From assembly GCF_014705655.1 (NCBI RefSeq), contig NZ_JACXIY010000010.1:245727-309726 (forward strand): a stretch of DNA of 64,000 nt, given 5' to 3'. The notes beneath the pieces are model-generated. The model saw nothing but the letters and a program-made list of their open reading frames with translations. It was not told the origin of the DNA and did no database searches. Made by a program: the position numbers and the translations under genes. The number at the start of each line of letters is the position of its first letter. The first letter of the stretch is position 1. The DNA comes from Paenibacillus arenilitoris. Its GTDB lineage: Bacteria; Bacillota; Bacilli; Paenibacillales; Paenibacillaceae. Shown in pieces: positions 52,699-59,960 of the stretch.

Positions 52699-53688
52699 AT
52701 GAGCACTGAACTGACTAAACATGAACCCGTAGGGTCTGGCTTCGGACCGCGAACAACAGCACAGGAAGCTCTTGAAGGCAAAGATCTGACAGGCAAAGTG
52801 GCTATCGTGACAGGTGGATACTCCGGTCTTGGGCTGGAGACTACGCGCGTTCTTGCTGGGGCAGGAGCGACAGTCATCGTACCTGTCCGCTCGCTTGAGA
52901 AAGCCCGCGAAATATTGCAAAATATCCCCGGCGTTGAAATGGATACGATGGATCTGGCCGATCCGGAATCGATTGACGCTTTCGCAGAACGCTTCCTAAG
53001 GTCCGGCCGGCCGCTTCACATGCTTATCAATGGAGCCGGCGTGATGACTCCAGCCAGCCTGGAGCGCGACCAACGCGGCTATGAGGTGCAATTCTCTGTA
53101 AACCATCTGGGACATTTCCACCTGACAGCCCGTCTGTGGCCGGCACTGAAGCAAGCTGGCGGTGCAAGAGTGGTAACGGTATCTTCGCAAGGACATCGCC
53201 TTGCGGGCGTGGACTTTGAAGATCCGAACTATGAGAAGCGCGAATATGAGAAGTGGGGAGCCTATGCACAGTCCAAGACGGCGAACGTCCTCTTTACGGC
53301 AGAGCTTGACAAGCGAGGCAAGGCGGATCAAGTTCGCGCCTTCTCGGTTCACCCGGGAACGGTCATTGCAACTTCGCTTTCCCGCCACATGTCCCATGAG
53401 GAACTGGAAGCGGCTGGGGCGTTTGATACAAGCGGCCGTCTTTACAGCGACTACGGCGACGATCTGAAGACGATTGCAGAAGGTGCGGCTACTGCGGTCT
53501 GGGCAGCAGTAAGCAACAAGCTGGATGGCAAAGGAGGCGTGTATCTTAAGAATGTTGACATTGCCAAAGTATTCCCTACGGACTCGGATGTTCATGACGG
53601 CGTTACTCCATTCGCTGTTGACCCGGAGAATGCCGTGAAGCTCTGGACATTGAGCGAGAAGCTCACGGGCGTATGCTTTCTAGATTAA
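52699..53688 (+). CDS. short-chain dehydrogenase/reductase (retinol dehydrogenase-like)
   Basis: This SDR enzyme (329 residues) has NAD(P)-binding VAIVTGGYSGLGLETTRVLA, the NxxG-type LINGAGVMTP, active-site Ser in VVTVSSQGH and the Tyr-Lys pair in WGAYAQSKTANVLF. It belongs to the long-SDR group resembling WW-domain oxidoreductase and retinol dehydrogenases. ATG 52699 follows TTGGAGG; TTG 52684 overlaps that site. As the target of the upstream MerR it may detoxify aldehydes or ketones. Confidence 0.9.
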   Translation: MSTELTKHEPVGSGFGPRTTAQEALEGKDLTGKVAIVTGGYSGLGLETTRVLAGAGATVIVPVRSLEKAREILQNIPGVEMDTMDLADPESIDAFAERFLRSGRPLHMLINGAGVMTPASLERDQRGYEVQFSVNHLGHFHLTARLWPALKQAGGARVVTVSSQGHRLAGVDFEDPNYEKREYEKWGAYAQSKTANVLFTAELDKRGKADQVRAFSVHPGTVIATSLSRHMSHEELEAAGAFDTSGRLYSDYGDDLKTIAEGAATAVWAAVSNKLDGKGGVYLKNVDIAKVFPTDSDVHDGVTPFAVDPENAVKLWTLSEKLTGVCFLD

Positions 53689-53690
53689 GG

Positions 53691-54293
53691 CTACCATCCC
53701 CGGTGATTCTCCGAGTGGTTCAGCGTGCACAAGCTCGTCGCGAGCCCCCCGGCCGTTACCGTCGTAAACGAGAGTAGAAAATTGTCACCCGGGAGCAGCA
53801 GCTCGCCGAGTCCGATGACGATCAGATCGATCATCATAATGATAATGCCGACGTTGACCGGCAGCAGCTTCGAGATGAATTTGGCAAGCAGGTCCGTGCC
53901 GCCCGTCGTGCTGTCGAAGCGGATCATCGTACCGAAGCCTGTTCCGATAATCAAGCCGCCGACGACGGATCTCGTGAACGGGGTCCATTCCACGTAGTAG
54001 AGAAAATAATACTGGTACGGCTCGAGCAGATCGATCACGTAGCTGGAGAACAGCAAGCCGATGATGCTGTAGTACAGCATGCTTCGGTTATAATGCCAGG
54101 CGAGCGCGAAGATCGGAATGCTGCAGCAAATCATGACCAGCCCGACTTTGATATGAAACAAGTAGTTGACGATAAGCGAAATCCCGATCACGCCGCCGTC
54201 CAGCACGCCCAGCGGAACGAGAAAGAAATTGATGCCGATCGCGATGAGAAAGCTTCCGATAAGGATCGCGGATATTTTCCGCATCGACAGCAC
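53691..54293 (-). CDS. YitT-family membrane protein, short form
   Basis: This is an integral membrane protein of about 200 residues with five hydrophobic segments. The YitT marks are FFLVPLGVLDGGVIGISLIV near the start and RFDSTTGGTDLLAKFISK in the middle. Usual YitT proteins have 280-290 residues with a cytosolic DUF2179 domain, which is missing here: the protein ends NHSENHRGW after the last helix. It may be a natural short form or have lost its domain. The start is GTG 54293 (GGGGG upstream) or ATG 54284. Function is unknown. Confidence 0.82.
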   Translation of the reverse strand: MLSMRKISAILIGSFLIAIGINFFLVPLGVLDGGVIGISLIVNYLFHIKVGLVMICCSIPIFALAWHYNRSMLYYSIIGLLFSSYVIDLLEPYQYYFLYYVEWTPFTRSVVGGLIIGTGFGTMIRFDSTTGGTDLLAKFISKLLPVNVGIIIMMIDLIVIGLGELLLPGDNFLLSFTTVTAGGLATSLCTLNHSENHRGW

Positions 54294-54367
54294 ATGAATC
54301 AGCCCCCTGATACAGCCTGTCTGATATATATGCGGATGCTTGTCATTTTGTTCCAGTTAAATGAGGG

Positions 54368-54411
54368 AGAGGCAGCCCCATAAGGTGACGAACCTTAAGC
54401 GGGCTGCCTCT
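54368..54411. terminator. bidirectional terminator
   Basis: AGAGGCAGCCC (54368-54378) pairs with GGGCTGCCTCT (54401-54411), with an inner TAAGGT/ACCTTA stem. It ends the minus-strand sigma/anti-sigma operon, and TTTCG on the plus strand could stop transcripts in that direction too. Confidence 0.85.
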
Positions 54412-54415
54412 TTCG

Positions 54416-55165
54416 TCAGACGGAGCCGAACTTTTTCTCGCCGCGCGGGCTGTCGCCACTATCGTCCGGCTCCAGCGTGATGCCGATCGCGTCGAAGGTG
54501 AGGGTGCCCGACGCGATCGGCAGCGACAGCACGCCGATCCCCCGCTCATCGACCCGGAACGTGCCGGCGCTGCGCCGCTTGCCGTCCTCCAGCAGCCACA
54601 CCTGGTAAGCTTGTGTATCCGTCGTCGCTTCCGCCCCGAATACGTAGACGATGAACTGCTTGCTGTTCCCGTTGTCGACGATGCAGGCGACGCCGTAAGA
54701 ACGGGCCGCTCCGGCCGTTTCCGGCTTCAAGGAGACGAGCCGTTCGATGCTCGCCGCCGGAATGTCCAGCGCCTGCTCGACGGTCAGCGGAGCCGCCGTG
54801 CGCTCGCGGTACAAGCCGTAGTTCCAGACGGAGCCCGCGACGAACGCGATGGCCGCGGCCGCGATCGCGGCGCGAGCGAACCAGCGCCGAGCGGCGGGGC
54901 GCCGGGCGACAGGGCCGCCGTTCCCGGCGTCCGCGGCGAGAGCGGCGGCCATTACCTGCTTCTTCAAATCCTTCGGCGGTTCGATTCGTTCCATATTTCC
55001 GGGGAACGCCTCCCATACGAGACAAAGCTCATCGATTTCGGCCCGGCATTCGGCACAGTCCGGAAGATGACGCTCGAATGCCTGTTTTTCTTCACCGGAG
55101 CATACGCCGGATACATAATCCAGGCCTATGCTGCAGATGCGGTCATGCCCGTTGTCCTGCATCAC
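54416..55165 (-). CDS. anti-sigma factor (RskA/zinc-finger type)
   Basis: This membrane anti-sigma factor (249 residues) has an N-terminal zinc-binding anti-sigma domain with FERHLPDCAECRAEI (HxxxCxxC), a single transmembrane helix at about 93-115 (WFARAAIAAAAIAFVAGSVW) and an extracytoplasmic RskA-like domain (AYQVWLLEDGKRRSAGTFR). It should hold the co-encoded ECF sigma factor at the membrane until a signal triggers release. The start overlaps the sigma stop (GTG 55165 or ATG 55162), so the two are translationally coupled. Confidence 0.9.
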   Translation of the reverse strand: MMQDNGHDRICSIGLDYVSGVCSGEEKQAFERHLPDCAECRAEIDELCLVWEAFPGNMERIEPPKDLKKQVMAAALAADAGNGGPVARRPAARRWFARAAIAAAAIAFVAGSVWNYGLYRERTAAPLTVEQALDIPAASIERLVSLKPETAGAARSYGVACIVDNGNSKQFIVYVFGAEATTDTQAYQVWLLEDGKRRSAGTFRVDERGIGVLSLPIASGTLTFDAIGITLEPDDSGDSPRGEKKFGSV

Positions 55166-55734
55166 ATTCCTTCCCCTTCCGCCAGAAGATGCCTTCGCAA
55201 TATTTTCAAAGCCTGATGCAGACGGTTCTTCACCGTGCCGAGCGGCTGGTTATAGAGAGCGGCCAGCTCGCTTAAGCTGAAGCCCTGCCAATAGAAATGC
55301 TCGAGGAGCATAATTTGCTGCTTCGTTAAATGCCGGTACGCGGCGCGGATTCTCTCCTTCTGCGAATCCCTCACGGCGCTGTCCTCCGGGGACGGGGCGA
55401 ATTCGTCCGGAATCCGCTCCAGCTCCTCCGGCAGAAGGGCGACGAGGCCTATGTTCCCCCGCCGTTCCTTGCGCTGCCAGTCGATCGTCAAATTGCGGGT
55501 AATGGTGATCAACCAGCTGGAAAACCGGCCTTTATCGGGATTGTAATCCGACTCGGTCGTCCACAGCCGCAGGAACACCGATTGGACGATATCCCTTGCG
55601 GCCTGCTCGTCCTTCAGCGCCTTCATGGCGAACGAATAGACGAGCGAGGCGTATCGGTCGTACAAAATGGCGAGCGCTTTATGCTGCTTCCCCTTGATCA
55701 GCCGCATAAGCTCGTAATCGGAAAGATTCCGCAT
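55162..55734 (-). CDS. ECF RNA polymerase sigma factor
   Basis: This ECF sigma factor (190 residues) has region 2 (ILYDRYASLVYSFAMKALKD, then RDIVQSVFLRLW) and region 4 (LTKQQIMLLEHFYWQGFSLS, then PLGTVKNRLHQALKIL). It belongs to the SigK/RpoE-like group paired with RskA-type anti-sigma factors. The gene is third of four in a minus-strand operon behind two cupredoxin genes, so those are likely in its regulon. TGGAGG lies about ten bases before the ATG. Confidence 0.92.
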   Translation of the reverse strand: MRNLSDYELMRLIKGKQHKALAILYDRYASLVYSFAMKALKDEQAARDIVQSVFLRLWTTESDYNPDKGRFSSWLITITRNLTIDWQRKERRGNIGLVALLPEELERIPDEFAPSPEDSAVRDSQKERIRAAYRHLTKQQIMLLEHFYWQGFSLSELAALYNQPLGTVKNRLHQALKILRRHLLAEGEGM

Positions 55735-55823
55735 GCGTGGTTGGCCTCCAGAACAGGCTTAAATATGTTCCATCTTATCAAAAGAGAGGGAAACCGTATA
55801 CGGCTTCCCCCCCGGCAATTCCG

Positions 55824-56513
55824 TCATTCGTCTTGGACGATGATTTTCCCTTGCATTCCCGGATGCGGCTTGCAATAATACGAAAATTTCCCGCCTTCCG
55901 CGAACGCGACTTCCGTCGCTTGCTCCAGCTCCAGCATGCCGGTGTCGAACGATTCGTCGTCCGCCGTGGCGGTATGCCCGATCTCGTCCTTATTGACGAA
56001 CTTGACGCGGTCACCCGCTTTAATGGTCAGTTCGGCGGGCGAGAAAGCGAAGTTCGCGATCTCCACGACGTGGACTTCGCCGCCGTCATCGGTCGGCTCG
56101 GTGCTCGGGGCCGGCGTTGCCGTAGGCTTCGCGGTCGGCTTGGCCGTCGGTTTCGCCGTAGGCTTCGGGGCGGCGGACGGGTCCGGCTTCTCGGTGTCTC
56201 CGCCATCGTGGCCATGGCCGGAAGCCTCATGCGGCTTAGCCGAAGCTGCGGGTGACGCCGGCTCCGCGCTTGCCGGCTCGGACGCGTCCGCCGGAGAGGC
56301 GGTTTCCGTCTCCTGCGGCTGCTCCGTAGCGGCCGGCTGCTCCGTTTCAGCCACCGCGGAAGGCTCCGTCTCCGCCGAAGCGGCCGGCGACGCGGCCGGC
56401 GATGCATCGGGCTGTCCCGCTCCCGGCTCGGCATTCGAGCTGCATGCGGAAAGGAAAGCGAAGCATAGCAAGGTGCACAGAAGAAGCGGCAGCGATCGGC
56501 GAAGCTTCAGCAT
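55824..56513 (-). CDS. cupredoxin-domain lipoprotein (plastocyanin/azurin-like)
   Basis: This lipoprotein (229 residues) has the signal LLLCTLLCFAFLSACSS (acylated cysteine 24), then a low-complexity spacer of about 110 residues rich in Ala, Glu, Pro and Ser that ends in repeated KPTA units, then a C-terminal cupredoxin domain. The type 1 copper ligands are present: His in DEIGHTATADD and Cys-His-Met in YYCKPHPGM. It should carry electrons or hold copper at the outer face of the membrane. The likely start is the ATG at 56513, seven bases after GGAGG; the frame is open to 56531 and overlaps the previous gene. Confidence 0.85.
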   Translation of the reverse strand: MLKLRRSLPLLLCTLLCFAFLSACSSNAEPGAGQPDASPAASPAASAETEPSAVAETEQPAATEQPQETETASPADASEPASAEPASPAASAKPHEASGHGHDGGDTEKPDPSAAPKPTAKPTAKPTAKPTATPAPSTEPTDDGGEVHVVEIANFAFSPAELTIKAGDRVKFVNKDEIGHTATADDESFDTGMLELEQATEVAFAEGGKFSYYCKPHPGMQGKIIVQDE

Positions 56514-56527
56514 GCGCATGCCTCCGT

Positions 56528-57784
56528 TCATTTGACGATAATTTGGCCGGTCATGAATTGCTTATGCGGTTCGCAGAAATAATTGTAGGTACCGGCCTTG
56601 TCCAGCGTAATTGTGAACGACTCGCCTTGCGCCAGAAGCGGCGTCTCGAAGGAACCGTCCAGCGCGACCGCGTTGTGCTTCATCTCGTCGTAGTTGGTGA
56701 AGACGACCTTGGAGCCCGCTTCGACCGTCAGCGGCTCGCTCCCGAACGAGAACTGCTTAATGTCCACGTTGTACGTTTTGGTCTCGGTCTCTTCGGCTTC
56801 GCCGAACGTCTCCGGATCGATGACAAACCAGACTTCGTTCACGTTCTGCCCCTTGACGTCGCCGCTAGCGGTATCCTGGATGAAATAATAAAGCGGGTAG
56901 CCTTTGTACGTTGTCTGCTTCGTGCCGTCGGGACGGGTAAGCACCGAGAAGTCGTCCGGGTTCATCGAGCCGGGAATTTGCAGCTGCTCCGCGTAAAATA
57001 CGGGCCAGTTCACCAGGCATTGCCCTTTGCACGCATCGAGGTCCTGCTCGTCCTTCGTAAAATAATAGAGCGCGCGCCCGTTCTGGTCGGTCAAATAAGC
57101 GCCGAGCTCGGCGCTTTGACCGAGCAGGATCCGGTCGTCCGGCAGCTTGGCGTCCGCGGCGACGACGCCTCTGGCTTGCAGCGCCGCGAACAGCTTCGCG
57201 CCGTCCGCGGTATCGACGGACAGCGATTCGATCAGCGCCGTCGCGATATGCGCGTTCGTCAGGGAAGCCACTCCCGCGATTTGGCTCAAGCCTTTGTCCG
57301 CGGCGAATGCCTCCGTCTCCGCGTAAGCGAAGTCCGTGCCGGAGCGGAAGCCGGCGATCTCGAGCAGCACCTTGTACAGCTGCCGGGAGCTGATGCCCGC
57401 CGCCGGGTCGAACTTGCCGCCGCCGACGCCGTTCCAGCCGTATTCCGGATGGTTTTTCAAATAAGCCAGAATGGCCCGATTAGCGGTGCCGACCTGGCCG
57501 GCATCGGAGAAGTTTTCGCTGCCGGCGTAAGCCATCGCTTCGTCCAGCAGCCCTTGAAGGCGAAGCGAAATGATGGCTGCCTGCATCCGGGTCGATGTTT
57601 TGCCCAGATAGGCGTCGTTCACGCCGCTGCCGTCCCCGAGAAGCAGGCCGAGCTCGGCCGCCGCTTCCGCGTCGGTCTTCACGGCCGCCGCCTCGTTCCC
57701 CTCGGCCGCCGCGCCGAATGCGAGCAGCGAGCTTAAGACCAGGATCGCGGCGAATAAAGCCAGCTTTAACTTTTTGGCATACAT
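56528..57784 (-). CDS. exported protein with SLH-like region, COG4315 repeats and C-terminal cupredoxin
   Basis: This is an exported mosaic of 418 residues. A signal peptide (KLALFAAILVLSSLLAFGAA) is followed at about 25-190 by a region resembling S-layer homology modules (AAELGLLLGDGSGVNDAYLG). Two COG4315/PF03640-type repeats come next (DQNGRALYYFTKDEQDLDAC, KGQCLVNWPVF, then KGYPLYYFIQDTASGDVKG), then a cupredoxin domain with copper ligands in EMKHNAVAL and YFCEPHKQFM. The ATG at 57784 follows AAGGAGG by eight bases. It is first in the operon and ends with a four-base overlap into the next frame. The combination suggests a cell-wall-anchored redox or copper protein. Confidence 0.85.
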   Translation of the reverse strand: MYAKKLKLALFAAILVLSSLLAFGAAAEGNEAAAVKTDAEAAAELGLLLGDGSGVNDAYLGKTSTRMQAAIISLRLQGLLDEAMAYAGSENFSDAGQVGTANRAILAYLKNHPEYGWNGVGGGKFDPAAGISSRQLYKVLLEIAGFRSGTDFAYAETEAFAADKGLSQIAGVASLTNAHIATALIESLSVDTADGAKLFAALQARGVVAADAKLPDDRILLGQSAELGAYLTDQNGRALYYFTKDEQDLDACKGQCLVNWPVFYAEQLQIPGSMNPDDFSVLTRPDGTKQTTYKGYPLYYFIQDTASGDVKGQNVNEVWFVIDPETFGEAEETETKTYNVDIKQFSFGSEPLTVEAGSKVVFTNYDEMKHNAVALDGSFETPLLAQGESFTITLDKAGTYNYFCEPHKQFMTGQIIVK

Positions 57785-57946
57785 AATTGATAACCTCCTT
57801 AAGGATAGGGATTCCATAAGAGGTAACGAACGAATGGGCGGAACGGTTTGAGCGATCGCGAAATTTATTGTTGGCCGAGTGTGATTATGAAGAGATCACG
57901 ATCAAGTACTACAAAATTTGGGACTATTAAATATTTATGCTTTAGG

Positions 57947-57952
57947 TATAAT
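57947..57952 (+). promoter_or_regulatory. possible -10 box of the bacteriocin-like locus
   Basis: TATAAT lies 17 bases before the ATG of the small precursor gene inside an AT-rich patch. No convincing -35 is seen at standard spacing, and transcription from here would leave a very short leader. Confidence 0.3.
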
Positions 57953-57968
57953 TTGGATAATCGATTGA

Positions 57969-58070
57969 ATGGCTATTGCCCATTTTATGGAGCTATCCAA
58001 AGAGGATTTATTTGAAATTACTGGCGGCATTGCAGGAGCTGTTGGTGGAGCTGTTGTCGGAGGCATATAA
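57969..58070 (+). CDS. double-glycine leader bacteriocin-like peptide precursor (33 aa)
   Basis: This tiny gene encodes a peptide whose residues 7-20 read MELSKEDLFEITGG, a near-ideal class II bacteriocin leader (Leu-Ser, acidic residues, hydrophobic positions, then Gly-Gly at the cleavage site). Cleavage would release a 13-residue core IAGAVGGAVVGGI with GxxxG-type spacing seen in Blp/two-peptide bacteriocins, but far shorter than usual cores (25-60). It may be a truncated remnant, a signalling peptide or an unusually small product. No strong ribosome binding site is visible before ATG 57969 (or 57987). The AT-rich sequence contrasts with its neighbours, and a small membrane protein gene follows after 17 bases. 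No transporter/peptidase gene is nearby. Confidence 0.6.
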   Translation: MAIAHFMELSKEDLFEITGGIAGAVGGAVVGGI

Positions 58071-58087
58071 GAGTATGGAGGGATATT

Positions 58088-58273
58088 GTGAATAAACAAA
58101 AAAGGGCTCTTATCATTATAGGGTTACTATTAATGCTATCATTTTTAGTGCAAGTGATTACTAATTTTGATGAAAAGGGAAGTACTTTTTATTTATACTC
58201 GGGACTATTTATTGCTTCATTATTAACCAATATCTTTTATATGTATTCGTATATAAAAGAAAAGAAAAAATGA
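58088..58273 (+). CDS. small two-helix membrane protein (candidate immunity protein)
   Basis: This 61-residue protein has a basic start (MNKQKR), a first helix ALIIIGLLLMLSFLVQVI, a short acidic loop NFDEKGSTF, a second helix YSGLFIASLLTNIFYMYSYI and a lysine tail. Size, two helices and charged ends fit immunity proteins of class II bacteriocins, which are poorly conserved in sequence. GTG 58088 follows GGAGGG by five bases. It lies 17 bases after the precursor gene in the same AT-rich patch. The immunity role is inferred from position and topology only. Confidence 0.6.
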   Translation: MNKQKRALIIIGLLLMLSFLVQVITNFDEKGSTFYLYSGLFIASLLTNIFYMYSYIKEKKK

Positions 58274-58299
58274 AATCATTATGCGGCAGTTTCCTATAA

Positions 58300-58356
58300 A
58301 AAGGCTTCCTCGTTACAGCAAACGGATAGGTTCTGTAGGATAGCAGGGAAGCCTTT
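58300..58356 (+). terminator. long-loop hairpin after the bacteriocin-like locus
   Basis: AAAGGCTTCC (58300-58309) pairs with GGAAGCCTTT (58347-58356) around a loop of 37 bases that holds a smaller ACAG/CTGT stem. There is no T-run directly after it. It could be a terminator relic or an end of an inserted segment. Confidence 0.45.
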
Positions 58357-58402
58357 CCGTTAATTATTGGGGCGTCATCCGAGAGACGAGAGGGGAATGA
58401 AG

Positions 58403-58441
58403 CCCCGCAGCACGGGAACGATTAACGGCTGCGGGGTTTTT
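58403..58441 (+). terminator. rho-independent terminator
   Basis: CCCCGCAGC (58403-58411) pairs with GCTGCGGGG (58428-58436), followed by TTTTT on the plus strand. It would stop plus-strand transcripts from the bacteriocin-like locus and lies just beyond the stop of the convergent minus-strand gene. Confidence 0.85.
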
Positions 58442-58444
58442 GCC

Positions 58445-59215
58445 CTACACTTTTTGCAGTTTCGAAGGGTTGTTGATCTTGTAAGGGACGGGGTGCTTCG
58501 TCAGCTTCTTGGCTACGATCTTGCATTCGAAGGCGATGGTATCCCCGATGTCCAGCTCCAGCTTCTTGAGCGTTGCGCTATGGCTGGACCAAGCCGCGCC
58601 TACCTCGAGGGCGGGCTCTTCGATGACGGCCGCCTCGTAGATGACGACCTCGTCCTCCGTGTCCGAGAAATTGTTCGGCACCGTCGTAAACTCCTTGACG
58701 GTCGCGGTCATTCTCACCTTCTCTTCCGGCAGCTGCAGCTTCTGCGCCTTCTCTTTCTTCGCCTTTTCTTTCGCTTTCGGAGCCTCTTCGGCAGGAGCGG
58801 TCTCCTCGGCTTCAGACTCCTCGTCCGCGGCTGCGGTAATGGCCGCCGCTTCGGCTTGCACCGGTTCGGCCGCGCCCGCGGCTTCCGCTTCTACTTCGGC
58901 GGCGCTTTCCTGTCCTTCCGATTTGCTCTCGGCCGGCGCCTGCTTCGCACCGTAGCTCGATGCCTGCATCTCCTTCAAGTAGGAAGGATGGATGCAGTGA
59001 AGCTGCCCGTTGTCGAATTGAATGACCGCGGCCATGTCGTCCACATAGCCGACGATGCCGCATGCCAGGTTCATGCCGTTCCCTTTGTAGAAGAACGGTT
59101 TGGTTTTGGCCGCTTTTTCCGACAGCAGCCCCCACTCCTTGCATTTCGTTATTTGCGCCGCTTCGTCCCCGAAGGCGGTATAGGCGCCCGGTTCTATCGC
59201 AAAATGGTGTGCCAA
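58445..59215 (-). CDS. uncharacterised protein with acidic/alanine-rich linker
   Basis: I do not recognise this protein (256 residues). Residues 1-85 form a compact region (GDEAAQITKCKEWGLLSEKA, then GIVGYVDDMAAVIQFDNGQL) and residues 165-256 a second globular region (VRMTATVKEFTTVPNNFSD, then LDIGDTIAFECKIVAKKLTK) that looks like a beta-barrel. They are joined by about 75 residues of Ala/Glu/Lys-rich low complexity. There is no signal peptide or membrane helix. TTG 59215 is the likely start, since GGAGG lies eight bases upstream. It is divergent from the adaA gene, which may be coincidental. Confidence 0.72.
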   Translation of the reverse strand: MAHHFAIEPGAYTAFGDEAAQITKCKEWGLLSEKAAKTKPFFYKGNGMNLACGIVGYVDDMAAVIQFDNGQLHCIHPSYLKEMQASSYGAKQAPAESKSEGQESAAEVEAEAAGAAEPVQAEAAAITAAADEESEAEETAPAEEAPKAKEKAKKEKAQKLQLPEEKVRMTATVKEFTTVPNNFSDTEDEVVIYEAAVIEEPALEVGAAWSSHSATLKKLELDIGDTIAFECKIVAKKLTKHPVPYKINNPSKLQKV

Positions 59216-59376
59216 CGTTCATACCTCCATTTGTACTGGCATTCGCTATAGCCAAACTATATCATGATCCGTCCGCCAATGAAATGTCTTCCGGTATTTC
59301 GTTATCTTGCTTTCCTATTCGCAAAACCGTACAGACGGGCGCCGGAGGGGGTATACTGGGGATGGAGGTGATCGGC

Positions 59377-59955
59377 ATGAAAAAGTCTGGCGATAACGGA
59401 TTGACAGAGGAGCTGTGGGAGGCGATCGTACGGAACGACGCTTCTTACGACGGCCGGTTCATCTACGCGGTGGAGACGACGGGCATATGCTGCAGGCCGT
59501 CCTGCAAATCGAGAGTGCCGAACAAGAACAACGTCCGCGTCTTCCGAAGCGTCGGCGAAGCGCTGTCGGCCGGATTCCGTCCGTGCAAACGGTGCAAGCC
59601 TACCGGAGAGAAGCTGCCGGATCAGGAATGGGTCGCGCAGATCTCGGCATGCATCGACCGGAATTACAATGAGGCGCTTACGCTGGACGTTTTGGCCGAT
59701 ATGTGCCATGGCAGTCCGTATCATTTGCACCGCACGTTCAAGCGGATCAAAGGCATGACGCCGGTGGAATACATCCAGCAGACGCGCGTCAGCCGGGCGA
59801 TCGATTATTTGACCCGTTCGAACAAATCGGTCGCGGATATTGCATCGACGGTAGGATTGCCCAATACGCCGTATTTCATCACGCTGTTTAAAAAGAAAAC
59901 CGGGCACACGCCCGCCGATTTCCGGCGAATCAACCGGAACGGGATGGAGGGATAA
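59377..59955 (+). CDS. adaA: AdaA: methylphosphotriester-DNA methyltransferase and transcriptional activator
   Basis: This protein (192 residues) accepts methyl groups from DNA phosphotriesters and then activates the alkylation response. The N-terminal Ada zinc domain has four cysteines in TTGICCRPSCKSR and FRPCKRCKPTGE, the first cysteine pair including the methyl acceptor. The C-terminal AraC domain (LTLDVLADMCHGSPYHLHRT, then VADIASTVGLPNTPYFITLF) binds DNA. ATG 59377 follows GGAGGTG. It is five bases upstream of adaB, the same order as in B. subtilis. Confidence 0.93.
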   Translation: MKKSGDNGLTEELWEAIVRNDASYDGRFIYAVETTGICCRPSCKSRVPNKNNVRVFRSVGEALSAGFRPCKRCKPTGEKLPDQEWVAQISACIDRNYNEALTLDVLADMCHGSPYHLHRTFKRIKGMTPVEYIQQTRVSRAIDYLTRSNKSVADIASTVGLPNTPYFITLFKKKTGHTPADFRRINRNGMEG

Positions 59956-59960
59956 CGTTA

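Noticed and set aside
56402..57736. 444-codon plus-strand frame across the cupredoxin genes
   Set aside because: It is the antisense of the minus-strand gene at 56528-57784, which has a signal peptide, copper-site motifs and a strong ribosome binding site. The plus-strand frame has none of these.
57887..58018. 43-codon frame (MKRSRSSTTKFG...) overlapping the bacteriocin-like precursor
   Set aside because: It has no ribosome binding site, overlaps the precursor in another frame and shows no recognisable motif. I prefer the precursor because of its clear leader signature.
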